A stretch of DNA of 64,000 nt from Bacteriovorax sp037444575 (GCA_037444575.1 JBBIME010000007.1:186001-250000), one strand, 5' to 3'; shown: positions 1 to 9,015, counted from the stretch's first letter. The notes: generated by a model from the sequence alone, not told the origin. Numbers and translations are program-made.

Positions 1-443
1 CTTGCTTCTACTTCCTGGATAAAATCGTCAGCGTCTCCAGTGAAAGTCATCCCCATTTGAGCAACTCTCATTGCTGTACGAACAATTTCTCTCATTGAAT
101 GTTTATCTTTTACAATTTTAGCGTAATCGTAAACGTTAGCAGATGATGCTTGATCTTCAACCAGGGTTAGAACAAAAGATTGTCCTCCAATTTCTTCAAG
201 CTTTCCTTTCTCCGCTAGTTTTGAGCAAACTGTAACATAGTCAATCGCACGATTGGCCAGTGAGAGATCCATGATCACATCGAAAATAATTCCATAGCGA
301 GGATCATAAAATTGATCAGGACTAATTTTTAGGTTTGAGATTTCATCAAAGACAGAGCCATCAATAATCAAACAGCCCACTAGTGCCTTTTCTGCAAGAA
401 GGTCGTGAGGTAGTTCATTTATTTGATTATTATTCGCGGCCAT
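1..443 (-). CDS. dnaB: replicative DNA helicase DnaB, N-terminal part (cut by window edge)
   Basis: Reading the minus strand from the ATG at 443 gives 147 open codons running off the window edge. After a short Asn-rich start, the protein has the DnaB N-terminal helical domain: the LPHDLLAEKALVGCLI segment, a DQFYDPRYGIIF segment (the classic 'F....H..IF' region) and the LAEKGKLEEIGG turn. DnaB is the hexameric 5'-3' helicase at the replication fork; this domain binds primase and the loader. The RecA-like ATPase half lies outside the window. It sits downstream of the ribosomal protein S6-S18/L9 operon, a neighbourhood common in bacteria (rplI-dnaB), but a strong hairpin terminator separates it from rplI. 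No other family fits as well. Confidence 0.9.
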   Translation of the reverse strand, partial: MAANNNQINELPHDLLAEKALVGCLIIDGSVFDEISNLKISPDQFYDPRYGIIFDVIMDLSLANRAIDYVTVCSKLAEKGKLEEIGGQSFVLTLVEDQASSANVYDYAKIVKDKHSMREIVRTAMRVAQMGMTFTGDADDFIQEVEA

Positions 444-460
444 ACTTCATCCTAAATAAA

Positions 461-484
461 AAGGACCTCTGTAAAGAGGTCCTT
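461..484 (-). terminator. Rho-independent terminator after rplI
   Basis: Perfect 10-bp stem AAGGACCTCT / AGAGGTCCTT with a 4-nt loop. On the minus strand the stem is followed by TTTATTT. It lies between the stop of rplI and the start of dnaB, so it should end the S6-S18/DUF2232/L9 transcript and leave dnaB with its own or read-through expression. Confidence 0.85.
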
Positions 485-518
485 CCATTCTATCATTAAT
501 GCATTCGAAAATTAAGAA

Positions 519-1133
519 TTAAGATCTAAGAAGTTTATCAACTTCTGCTTTCAATCTTTGCTCTTCTGTCATTTCTGCAGCAGGAGTTGCTGTTTCACCA
601 GCAGCTTTTGCTTCAGCAGCAGCTTTTTTACGAGCTTCAGCAGCTTTAAGAGCTTCTTCTTGGTTCTTTTTAAGCTCTTCAGCTTGTTTAGGATCGATAG
701 CAACTTTTACTTTGAAAGTAGCTTCAACATCTTGGAAAATTTTTGCTTTAGCATTGAATGTTCCAAGACCTTTGATTGGTGATTCAAGGTGAATCAATCT
801 TCTTTCAACAGCAAGTCCACGGTTTTCTAGTTCTTTAGAAAGTTCAGCAGTTGTTACTGTTCCGAAAAGTTTTCCAGAAGCACCGACTTTTTTAATAAGT
901 TCGATAGTTGTTCCTTCTACTTTTTTCTTAAGTTCTAAAGCCGCATCTTTTTGTCCTTTGATTTTTTTCGCAAGACTTTTTTGTTGAGCTGCTAATTGGT
1001 TTTTATTTCCTTCGTCAGCTACCATCGCAAAACCATTTGGAACTAGATAGTTTCTAGCGTGTCCAGCTGATACGTTTACGATTTCACCGATGTTTCCTAA
1101 TGCAGGAACTTTTTCAGTTAAAATAACTTTCAT
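519..1133 (-). CDS. rplI: 50S ribosomal protein L9 with long C-terminal extension
   Basis: The N-terminal 50 residues are typical L9: MKVILTEKVPALGNIGEIV followed by the AGHARNYLVPNGFA rRNA-binding segment. Then come the long connecting helix (KNQLAAQQKSLAKKIK) and a C-terminal domain with KLFGTVTTAELS. L9 binds the L1-stalk base of the 50S subunit and helps reading-frame maintenance. The usual length is near 150 residues. Here it is 204, the excess being an Ala/Lys/Glu-rich tail (about residues 150-204) that looks helical. The start codon overlaps the stop of the upstream DUF2232 gene by 4 bp (ATGA), indicating translational coupling. It is the last gene of the operon before the terminator at 461-484. 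Confidence 0.95.
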   Translation of the reverse strand: MKVILTEKVPALGNIGEIVNVSAGHARNYLVPNGFAMVADEGNKNQLAAQQKSLAKKIKGQKDAALELKKKVEGTTIELIKKVGASGKLFGTVTTAELSKELENRGLAVERRLIHLESPIKGLGTFNAKAKIFQDVEATFKVKVAIDPKQAEELKKNQEEALKAAEARKKAAAEAKAAGETATPAAEMTEEQRLKAEVDKLLRS

Positions 1134-2149
1134 AATATATCTCCTTCGTCTTTTTTTGAATTTGTAAAAAATTTTCTAAAATCAAACCATAGATCAAACA
1201 TTCCGAGAATCGCTAAAAATTTGTAGGCCATCACTAATGTGAAAACCACAAACATCGTCTTCAAAAATCCGCCAATTCGCAAATACTGCAAAAATGCATT
1301 GTAAACGCCGAATCCTTGAAAAAGATAAAACACGCCCATACAGTATAATAAATTACTTCCAATAATTTCTGTTACTTTAGGAAGACCATAATCCGCCCCA
1401 ACCACGAAAGCTAAGGATACAATCAAAGGCCAAACGAAAAAATCTGGAGCTTTGAAATTAATCAGATCTTTTAAAGTGTACGAATAAAGATTTTTATAAC
1501 GCCAAACTATCGAATTACGAAGAGTCATATATAAACTCACCCACAATCCGAAAAAGACGAACACAAAAATGATAGCAGGCAAGATGTTAAAGATTTCATT
1601 AGTAAGCTCATCTGGCTTAGAAATAAAATCTTGAAAAGCACGGGCCTCATCACCACTTGTATTCATGGCTTCATTATCTTTATTCTGTTCTTTTACCATC
1701 GCCATCAATTTCACAACAGCTGTCTTAAGCTCTGCTTTAATTGAAACTTTGCTTAATTGATTATAAGCAACTAGTGATCCACCAACTATAGTTACGAGAA
1801 TGATGCCAGAATAAATTAATCCTTTTACAGGATTAATATTTCTAAAAATCACTTCCGCAATCAAGATGGCATAAAGGAATGCAGTTAAATACATTCCAGC
1901 AAGCACTAGCGGGATGTTAAACTTAACAGAAACTAACCAAAGAGCGCTGGTGCAAATTCCACCAATAAACAATGTTGTTAATCGTCCATAAAGAAGAAAA
2001 GCCAGGATCAATGGAACCGGAGCAAAAACTGACAGTGGCCCAAAAGAACAAAGCGCAACTGAAATGACAGCAAGGAACATCAGCTTCCCGAAGGACGCTC
2101 GCTGATCAAATATTTTGTGCTCTACTTCTGGTTTTGTCATATTTAGCAA
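1130..2149 (-). CDS. DUF2232-type (YybS-like) integral membrane protein
   Basis: A 339-residue polytopic membrane protein with about eight hydrophobic segments and a short charged N-terminus. Between roughly residues 155 and 180 there is a hydrophilic loop. The topology and the position between the S18 and L9 coding regions match the DUF2232/YybS family, which lies in the same place in many Firmicutes and deltaproteobacterial-type genomes; its biochemical role is not known. It overlaps the rplI start by 4 bp and begins 10 bp after the S6-S18 stop, so it is in the ribosomal protein operon. Family assignment rests on context and topology rather than on a catalytic motif. Confidence 0.75.
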   Translation of the reverse strand: MLNMTKPEVEHKIFDQRASFGKLMFLAVISVALCSFGPLSVFAPVPLILAFLLYGRLTTLFIGGICTSALWLVSVKFNIPLVLAGMYLTAFLYAILIAEVIFRNINPVKGLIYSGIILVTIVGGSLVAYNQLSKVSIKAELKTAVVKLMAMVKEQNKDNEAMNTSGDEARAFQDFISKPDELTNEIFNILPAIIFVFVFFGLWVSLYMTLRNSIVWRYKNLYSYTLKDLINFKAPDFFVWPLIVSLAFVVGADYGLPKVTEIIGSNLLYCMGVFYLFQGFGVYNAFLQYLRIGGFLKTMFVVFTLVMAYKFLAILGMFDLWFDFRKFFTNSKKDEGDIL

Positions 2150-2159
2150 TACCTGCTCA

Positions 2160-2801
2160 TTATGCTCTTTCAGCTACTTTGTTAGAAAGATAGCTTGAAA
2201 TACCAAGTTGTCTTGCGTGCTTGATAGCTGAGTTTGAAAATCTTTGGTGCTTCATTGAAATTCCAGAAACTCTAGCTGGTGAAATTTTTCCGAATTCAGA
2301 AACTAACCAGTTCCAAGTTTGAGGGTCTTTCCAATCTGCTTTAATTTTCTTAGCTGTGAACCAACAAGATTTTCTCTTAGCAAATTTTCTTCTGTCGTCT
2401 TCCATATCCTCGAAACCTTCTTCTTCGTCGTCTTTCTTGTTATCAAGAACAGATCCACGGTGAGTTTTTGAGAATGGAGATTTGAAGTTTTTAGAAAGTT
2501 CTTCTTTTTGTGCATCGTCACCGATAACAAAAATTAAAGAACGAAGAACGCCTTCATTGATACCAAATCTTCTAGACAACTCAGTGTTAGCTTGAGTGTT
2601 TGATTTGTACATGAAGTAATGGAAATGACCGTGTTTTGCTCCATTAGCATATGGTTGTGCTAAATGAATTTTTCCCCAATCGTCAGCAATTAAAAGTTCT
2701 CCTTCGAAACCTTTTAATGCGTCTTTAACGATTTCTGCGATCTGTGCATGAGCTTCTGAACCGAGCTCTGGCTTTGTCACTACTGACAACTCATAAATCA
2801 T
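2160..2801 (-). CDS. fused 30S ribosomal proteins S6 and S18
   Basis: One uninterrupted 213-residue reading frame carries two ribosomal proteins. Residues 1-100 are S6: MIYELSVVTKPEL strand, DDWGKIHLAQPY, and SRRFGINEGVLRSLIFV. Residues about 133-213 are S18: RRKFAKRKSCWFTAKK, then FGKISPARVSG, KHQRFSNSAIKHARQLG. The joining region (about 100-135) is charged and acidic (DDEEEGFEDMEDD). In known ribosomes S6 and S18 are separate proteins that bind the 16S platform as a heterodimer; their genes are usually adjacent, often with ssb between them. No separate rpsF or rpsR is present in this window. An internal ATG at 2405 (residue 133) could yield free S18. The main start has a GGGGGA Shine-Dalgarno 4 nt upstream. 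Confidence 0.93.
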   Translation of the reverse strand: MIYELSVVTKPELGSEAHAQIAEIVKDALKGFEGELLIADDWGKIHLAQPYANGAKHGHFHYFMYKSNTQANTELSRRFGINEGVLRSLIFVIGDDAQKEELSKNFKSPFSKTHRGSVLDNKKDDEEEGFEDMEDDRRKFAKRKSCWFTAKKIKADWKDPQTWNWLVSEFGKISPARVSGISMKHQRFSNSAIKHARQLGISSYLSNKVAERA

Positions 2802-2850
2802 AAAATCCCCCTGGACTAATAAAAATTAGGTCCTGCCCCCCCATGGGACA
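2802..2850 (-). promoter_or_regulatory. leader of the S6-S18 operon with two hairpins
   Basis: Just upstream of the S6-S18 Shine-Dalgarno there is a hairpin at 2813-2833: arms GGA-CTAAT and ATTAG-TCC with a single bulged base and a 4-nt loop. Next to it is a GC-rich inverted repeat at 2834-2850 (TGCCCC / GGGACA, one wobble pair). S6:S18 complexes autoregulate through a structured rpsF leader in many bacteria, so this leader is a candidate site, but I could not match the known S6:S18 RNA consensus with confidence. Confidence 0.35.
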
Positions 2851-2887
2851 GAACGAGTAATTACATTTGAATCAGGGGAAGATAACA

Positions 2888-5761
2888 CTAATTTTCTGAC
2901 ATAGGAAGGAATTTGAGAGAGACTTGCTTATTTGAATCAGTGCATAAAAATGCATAATTAAAGCTCGTTTTCTCCTCTAGAGACTCCGGATTTAAAGGCA
3001 CGCATCCAAGCGGGATTGCAATGCTCAATCTAAGCGGCCTAACAAGGCCCTTGTCGGTACCTATCATGCTGTAAAGACGTTCACCGTAAATCAAAGTCGA
3101 GTTAATAAACACTCCAGGGCGCCCTTCAGAAAGAATCGGCATCAGGGTTTCTGAGAAGTTTTGCCCAGGGAAACTCGAATCTCTGTAGACAGGAAGGTCG
3201 AAACGATCTCCACGTCCTGTAAAAAATGTTACGCTTGAGCGATTTTCAACTAGGAAGTTTTTCTCACTTTTTGAATCAAAACCACCAATCAGGCCGATAA
3301 TAGGGTTCTCCCACTCCTGTTTTAAAACAAGGGGTGCTGAAACTCCAGAATCACTTTTTAATAAAAATTCTGCCTGTGAGCGATTGAGAAGTGATGTGAG
3401 AATAGATTCGTTCGAAAACTTTCCATCGAGAGTATTTAAAATCGGGTAAACAAGAGAACTATCTAATCCCACTGCATTTGAAAGCGGTTTTGTTTCAATG
3501 CCATTAGATCTCAAAATTAATTCAAGGAAAGTTCTTTGATTGCCATCATCCAATCTAGCTAGAGAATGAATCTCACCTCTTTGAGATTGCTCATCCGTCT
3601 GAGGAAATGGCGCCAAGAGAGTTAGGAATTGATCCTCGTATAAATGAAAATCTTTTCTCATCTTTTTCATTGCGGCGACACTGTCAACCACGCGAAGTTC
3701 AATCTTCATTGAATCATCTGTTGTTTGAAGTACTGGGTTTAAAAAATATTGATGATAATCTGCCGAAGTCACTCTATCTAAAATATTTTTTGAGTTATCT
3801 TCCTCTGGCATTGCATAGGCTTTGTAAATTGAAGGCACAACAATATTTCCAAGTGTGGCATGGTTGATTTTCAACCATTGAAACTTCTCTGCTCCTCCAT
3901 CAATTGGAAGGCCTTCAAATGTTGAAAGAGGCATAGACCATTTTGAATATTTTCCAAAAAGAGGATTTAAATTATTATCCAAATTAAAAAATAAAAGTTC
4001 ATCTTTTTTGGCTGAAAGAGCATAGATAAATGTATCTACTTTTCCATCGAGATTGATGTCTTGTCGATGAATGGAAAGCACGCGATTAACAAGAGGAAGA
4101 GTAATCGTTTTTACAACATAAGCCCCATCAACATTTGTCAAAAGAGAAACGATTGTAGATGTAGGTGTCTGCTTTGCTCTTTCAATGAAAAAATACTCTG
4201 GATAATTCAGGCGATGAAACTTATCCATGACTCTGACCATTCTTGATAGTTTACGGTCACCATTGATGACTCCCATGTCATCAAAATTTCCGCCAGCAAC
4301 AGGTGCTGAAATCAGATCACTATCACCATTAATGTCGCGGCTAAAAACAAGACTCGTTTGAAAAAGATTCTGATCAACTTTAACAGTCATATTAATATGG
4401 GAATCGTTTGAAAGATCGATCAAAGTTCCTACGACTGTGATGAAAGATGATGAATGACTTTTAAGATCTTTCACATCAAAGCAACTTTGATCAAGCTCAA
4501 TAGCTGCTGAAGAAGTGCTCACACAAACAGATCCGTTGTAATTAACTTCTGATAAATTCTTTAAAGGTAAATTAAAGCTAAAGCGACGATCACTGGCCTT
4601 AAATCTAATTTCAGTGATGGCTTTAATTTGCGGATTTAAAAATGCACTCTCTGTACTTGGATCAACGGCGGCCAGGCTTAAAAGATTTTTAAGATCGAGA
4701 GCACCAAATTTTGTAATACGATTATTTTTTGATTGAGAAACTGGTTTTGTACTTCTAAAAAGTAATGAGCGAACCCGATCATTAGTTAAACCAGGATTTA
4801 ACAATTTTAAAGTTGCGACAGCAGCAGTTACGTAAGGAGCTGCCTGGCTAGATCCACGTTTAACATCATAATTGGCGATTCTGAGAACACGAGATTCCAA
4901 ATTTCTAGGTATGGTACTGATGATATATTCACCTGGAGCAACCAAGTCTACCTTTGATCCATAATTTGAAAAATCTGTAAGCTCTCCACGATTATCAATG
5001 GCACCAACACAGACGACATTCTCGTATGCACAAGGAAAAGTCGGAAGATCTTTAGAGTTATTTCCTGAAGCCGCGATAACCATAACGTTTTGGTCTTCGG
5101 CCATTTGAAAGGCCATGCGAACTTTTGGTGTATCAATTAATTTGGGCCATCCCAAACTTAAGTTAATAACTTCTGCTCCATTTTTAATCGCAAAGATCAT
5201 CGCATCGGCAATAACATCAGTGATTAATTTTCCGTTATAAACAAAGCCGCTCACTTGAGAATTTAAAACTTTCACGGGCATGATTTTAATTCTTGGATCT
5301 GCAGCGCCTGCAATACCAATATTATTTCTCACTGCCGCGATAATTCCGGCAACGTGAGTTCCGTGTCCGATATCATCACTTACGTTTGTATTTCCTTCCA
5401 GGTAATTAAAGCCATTGCAAGGTAGATTTTTAGCATTTGGAGCATTCGTGCATAATTTGTCATTGTACCAAATACGTCCTTTTAAATCGGGATGATCTAT
5501 ATCAACACCACTATCTAAAACAGCTACAATTAAATCTTTTTTGGGAGATGCAATTGCACTTGTATCAATCCAGTTAATGTCATTGCCTGGAATTCCGACA
5601 ACTCTAACTCTTTCAAGATCAGAAATATTTTTTAAAATAGTCTGACCGTTATTTTTCAAGGCCCACTGTCTAGTATATAGAGGATCATTAACCGCTAAGT
5701 TGTCAGCGCTAAAAGCTTGAACTGAAAGGATCGTGAAACTCAAAAGTGTTTTTAATTTCAT
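2888..5761 (-). CDS. secreted subtilisin-family (S8) serine protease with large C-terminal region
   Basis: Signal peptide of about 18 residues (MKLKTLLSFTILSVQAFSA) followed by a peptidase S8 domain. The triad is Asp83 (VLDSGVDIDHPDL), His133 (GHGTHVAGI) and Ser305 (GSSQAAPY); the oxyanion Asn234 is in AASGNNS. The usual GTS at the serine is GSS here. Residues about 390-957 form a long C-terminal part without clear homology. It has two Asp/Asn-rich loops (DINGDSDLI, DINLDGKVD) of the calcium-binding FG-GAP/VCBS kind, so it may be a beta-propeller-like domain. I chose the ATG at 5761: it overlaps the upstream stop by 4 bp and starts exactly at a signal peptide. Longer in-frame starts exist upstream but give no export signal. 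Probably cell-envelope or extracellular. Confidence 0.9.
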   Translation of the reverse strand: MKLKTLLSFTILSVQAFSADNLAVNDPLYTRQWALKNNGQTILKNISDLERVRVVGIPGNDINWIDTSAIASPKKDLIVAVLDSGVDIDHPDLKGRIWYNDKLCTNAPNAKNLPCNGFNYLEGNTNVSDDIGHGTHVAGIIAAVRNNIGIAGAADPRIKIMPVKVLNSQVSGFVYNGKLITDVIADAMIFAIKNGAEVINLSLGWPKLIDTPKVRMAFQMAEDQNVMVIAASGNNSKDLPTFPCAYENVVCVGAIDNRGELTDFSNYGSKVDLVAPGEYIISTIPRNLESRVLRIANYDVKRGSSQAAPYVTAAVATLKLLNPGLTNDRVRSLLFRSTKPVSQSKNNRITKFGALDLKNLLSLAAVDPSTESAFLNPQIKAITEIRFKASDRRFSFNLPLKNLSEVNYNGSVCVSTSSAAIELDQSCFDVKDLKSHSSSFITVVGTLIDLSNDSHINMTVKVDQNLFQTSLVFSRDINGDSDLISAPVAGGNFDDMGVINGDRKLSRMVRVMDKFHRLNYPEYFFIERAKQTPTSTIVSLLTNVDGAYVVKTITLPLVNRVLSIHRQDINLDGKVDTFIYALSAKKDELLFFNLDNNLNPLFGKYSKWSMPLSTFEGLPIDGGAEKFQWLKINHATLGNIVVPSIYKAYAMPEEDNSKNILDRVTSADYHQYFLNPVLQTTDDSMKIELRVVDSVAAMKKMRKDFHLYEDQFLTLLAPFPQTDEQSQRGEIHSLARLDDGNQRTFLELILRSNGIETKPLSNAVGLDSSLVYPILNTLDGKFSNESILTSLLNRSQAEFLLKSDSGVSAPLVLKQEWENPIIGLIGGFDSKSEKNFLVENRSSVTFFTGRGDRFDLPVYRDSSFPGQNFSETLMPILSEGRPGVFINSTLIYGERLYSMIGTDKGLVRPLRLSIAIPLGCVPLNPESLEEKTSFNYAFLCTDSNKQVSLKFLPMSEN

Positions 5762-8700
5762 AGATAATCCCTCATCCAAGAACCAGAGAGCTCTCCACCT
5801 GATAATCCCAGTAAATCGCGTACAACATTGAGAGGGCCATTCCACTCTTTGCTTCCAATCTTTCCAACTGTATTTGAGAAAATTGTATCGTTTAAGATTT
5901 CAGATTGAGATCTAAATCCGTCAATCGTTCCATAGACGTAAAGATTGTTTTCACCGATCAGCTGTTTAAAATCCTTAAAATCAAGATAGGCCAGCATATC
6001 ATCGATAAGTTCTACGTTACATGATGCTCTTTCCTCATCATTCTTACTTTTTTTACAGTTGTTCACATCGCGTCTGAGGATAGAGAGATCTCCACACGCC
6101 TTCGTATTGCAGTGACCGTTAGAGGCGCTTATTTGTCCCATATAATCGAGTTGGATTGTATCGATATCGTCTGAGGTAATTGAATTAAGTTTTTCGATTC
6201 CTCTATCATAAAGATTGATGTGATAACCAACCTTAAAAAGTCTAAGCTTTTTAAAATCAATTTGATCGACATCGAAAAGCGTTGTCTGAAATTTTTCATT
6301 CACCTTCGTCATCATTTTCTTTAAGGCCTTCACTGACAATGACCAGCCTTGTTTGGAATCCGAAAGCGAAATAAATTTGTGTTGAAACTTTTTATCGGCC
6401 CCCACCTCTGCTTCATAACGAATATGCTGAGTATAGGATCTACCAAAAAAGCTGTCTCCAGGGTTAACGTTACCTTCTGTTGAAAGTGCCACGTTACCTT
6501 TGGTTTGCTCACCCAAATAATAGTTGGCCACTTCCTTTGAAAAAGATTCGATATTAATTCCATTCATGAAATCTTTATTTAAACTAAAGTAGTTCCCATT
6601 GATTCCATTTTTAGCATTGAGATTGAAATACGTTTTTCCTTTGATCGATTTCATTTTCCAAAACAAGAGAGAAAATCCGAGAGTTCTGTCTTTGAAAGAT
6701 GCATTGATGTCCACAGGAGTTACAATATTATCGAGAAGTTCAAAGCTATTAGTTTTTAATACATTGTAGACACCTAAAGCATTTGAATACAGGTTTGGAT
6801 TTTCATCCAAATCACTTGAGAGGTTAACCATATAAGATTTTATATTGTAGTTACCGCCATCATATTTCCCGCTCACTTTAATAAGGGGAATGTATTCGCT
6901 CAATGAATAACTGATATTGATATCTTTTACGAAACCGTGGTCGTCATAGATTTGAAGGACCTTTGGACTCTTTTTATATAACTGAATACGACGAATAGTT
7001 GTTACTCCAGCACCAATTCCGCCACCTGCTGTAAATAATCCCGCAGAAAAATTAAGCCTCACTTGTGCTGTTGGCATTATACTTTCTGTTATGAGGAAAG
7101 ATTCGCCAGTATCTAAAGACATTTCAATTTGTTTTAACAACTCTTGAACCTTTTTAGATTTTTCATCTTTTGTTGCTGTTGAATTTTTAAGTTCCGACAG
7201 AGATAAATAATGCTCTTGAAGAGAATGCACTATCAGATCGAGATACATATTTTTGTATGGCTCTTTCATACTCTGCTTTAAATTTTTTACCGGCTTTAAA
7301 TGAGTGTATGTTCTGACAAAAGATGTGCTTGCTGAAACACTTCCGGATAGACCATATCCTAAGTTCTCTACTCCAAGATAGGCTCCCATGTCTGCACTAA
7401 TTCCTAATGTGTCTGCCAGCTGAACGAGGTTATCTGTTCCAAGATAATTCCCGAGAACGACATTTCGCGAAAGAATTAAATGTATATTTCCTGTTGGAGT
7501 GTACCAAGTATCAATTTTAATTGGTTTTATAACCCCTGTTTTTAAAAAGTTATCTAGTCCATCTTGAAACTGCTTCCTAAAAAAATCTGATCTCATCTCA
7601 CCAATATCAAAAGCAGAAAGATTTGAATTAAATTTTGTCACCAGGTTGCTGAAAACGTTTGCTTGAAGTTGTGAGTAGAGATAATAACGAATCTGATCAA
7701 ATGGAGTTTCAGCATCACCGTACGCAAATCGAGATGCATAACCAGGGAAATCCTTCTGTAATATTTTTCCATCCTCTACAATTTTATCCAAAGGCGCTTT
7801 ATATCCAGGAAATTGTTGTTCCATTTTTTGCGCGTCTTTTGAAAGTCTAGAAATTGAAATTTTTTGATTGAAATTTATCTCCTGAGCTTTCTCTGAAAAA
7901 AGTCTATTAAGTGAATTTCGTCTGGAAATTAATTTCTCGACTAACACTACGGCTGCATCACTTGGAAAATAAGCAGCGTCAACAATTGTTTTAAAATCAT
8001 CGCGAGTTAATTTATTAACTTTTCGTAGCATCCACTGAGCATCTTCAATCGTTGTCGCAAAATCATTTCCCGTAAAATGTGGTAAGGTCACTGAACGATT
8101 ATCTATTTTCCCATCAATCCAACTAAGTTTGTTAATGCTCTCGTATAGATCTGCCAGAGAGTATGGGATAAGAAGTGATCTGAGCGTTCTACTGTTAATT
8201 GTTTGTGTAGGAACTCCCATTGCTACGTTATAAAAATCAGTTTCTGATGGCTCTGTCACTGCTACATCTTGGATTTCAACAACAAGTTCATTGACACTTT
8301 TTACCCATCGTTCTGAGGCTCCAAGAGTATTTTCGGGGATATCCTTTTTTAGAAACTGCTCTCGCTCTTCAAGTGAATTAAAACGAATAAAAAGTTTCTT
8401 TAAATATTTGATCGCAGGAATGTTATAACCCAACTTTCTTAAAAGATTTTTCCTAAGAAGAAGTGTGTGTAGTGTTTTATCCAAGTGGACGGTGTAAATT
8501 TTAGCGCCATTATCCGGAATTGCATTAAATCGATAAAGCCCTGTATTAGAAGTTAGCGATCCCTCAAATGTAAGTGTTTCATCGTTGTTTAATTCAATGG
8601 CCTGTTGATCATCTAAAGTGCTTTCTGCTTGAGACCAGATTTCGTTAGACTTTGGTTGCAATAAAGATAAGTCGACATTATGGAGTGAGCTTAAATCCTG

Positions 8701-8847
8701 GGCCTCTCTCGCGGAGAGAACTGTTTCGCCGTACACGAGGTCGTCGCTGGCCATCCTCACACCTTTTTGCAAAGGAACAGCAGACTCTCCTGCATGAGTG
8801 AGAATAGAAATGGAAAACAATAAAATTGTTATTATAAAATTATTCAT
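5758..8847 (-). CDS. large exported protein of unknown function
   Basis: A 1029-residue protein with a signal peptide (MNNFIITILLFSISILTHAG). I do not recognise the family. The N-terminal third is mixed alpha/beta with a Lys-rich stretch (LLRKNLLRKLGYNIPAIKYLKKLF). The middle third, with many alternating hydrophobic and Gly residues (for example FSAGLFTAGGGIGAGVTTIRR), looks beta-rich. Near the C-terminus there is a Cys cluster (CNTKACGDL, then CKKSKNDEERASC), similar in style to the Cys pairs of the 10011-13172 protein. The ATG at 8847 has AGGG 5 nt upstream; a TTG lies one codon earlier. Its stop overlaps the start of the S8 protease gene by 4 bp, so the two are probably translated together and may act together, for example as substrate, inhibitor or partner. 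Confidence 0.8.
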   Translation of the reverse strand: MNNFIITILLFSISILTHAGESAVPLQKGVRMASDDLVYGETVLSAREAQDLSSLHNVDLSLLQPKSNEIWSQAESTLDDQQAIELNNDETLTFEGSLTSNTGLYRFNAIPDNGAKIYTVHLDKTLHTLLLRKNLLRKLGYNIPAIKYLKKLFIRFNSLEEREQFLKKDIPENTLGASERWVKSVNELVVEIQDVAVTEPSETDFYNVAMGVPTQTINSRTLRSLLIPYSLADLYESINKLSWIDGKIDNRSVTLPHFTGNDFATTIEDAQWMLRKVNKLTRDDFKTIVDAAYFPSDAAVVLVEKLISRRNSLNRLFSEKAQEINFNQKISISRLSKDAQKMEQQFPGYKAPLDKIVEDGKILQKDFPGYASRFAYGDAETPFDQIRYYLYSQLQANVFSNLVTKFNSNLSAFDIGEMRSDFFRKQFQDGLDNFLKTGVIKPIKIDTWYTPTGNIHLILSRNVVLGNYLGTDNLVQLADTLGISADMGAYLGVENLGYGLSGSVSASTSFVRTYTHLKPVKNLKQSMKEPYKNMYLDLIVHSLQEHYLSLSELKNSTATKDEKSKKVQELLKQIEMSLDTGESFLITESIMPTAQVRLNFSAGLFTAGGGIGAGVTTIRRIQLYKKSPKVLQIYDDHGFVKDINISYSLSEYIPLIKVSGKYDGGNYNIKSYMVNLSSDLDENPNLYSNALGVYNVLKTNSFELLDNIVTPVDINASFKDRTLGFSLLFWKMKSIKGKTYFNLNAKNGINGNYFSLNKDFMNGINIESFSKEVANYYLGEQTKGNVALSTEGNVNPGDSFFGRSYTQHIRYEAEVGADKKFQHKFISLSDSKQGWSLSVKALKKMMTKVNEKFQTTLFDVDQIDFKKLRLFKVGYHINLYDRGIEKLNSITSDDIDTIQLDYMGQISASNGHCNTKACGDLSILRRDVNNCKKSKNDEERASCNVELIDDMLAYLDFKDFKQLIGENNLYVYGTIDGFRSQSEILNDTIFSNTVGKIGSKEWNGPLNVVRDLLGLSGGELSGSWMRDYL

Positions 8848-8971
8848 CAAACCCTAAGTCTGCAAGAAATTATCCAGTTTCAAAAACTTATGAATTTCAC
8901 TAAATACGTTCTAAATGGGTGTATAAACTTTTGACAGTTGAAAAAGAAATCTTCAGATAGTGAGAACAAAA

Positions 8972-8992
8972 AGGGCCGGTCTTTCCGGCCCT
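8972..8992 (-). terminator. Rho-independent terminator after lipoprotein gene
   Basis: Stem AGGGCCGG / CCGGCCCT with a 5-nt loop, followed on the minus strand by TTTTGTT. It closes the 9016-9855 transcript and separates it from the giant exported protein/protease pair downstream. Confidence 0.85.
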
Positions 8993-9015
8993 GTCGATTG
9001 AAAATTAAGTCTTAA

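Noticed and set aside
2303..2530. 75-codon frame within the S6-S18 gene
   Set aside because: It is another frame of the S18 part; the S6-S18 frame explains the bases and has clear ribosomal motifs.
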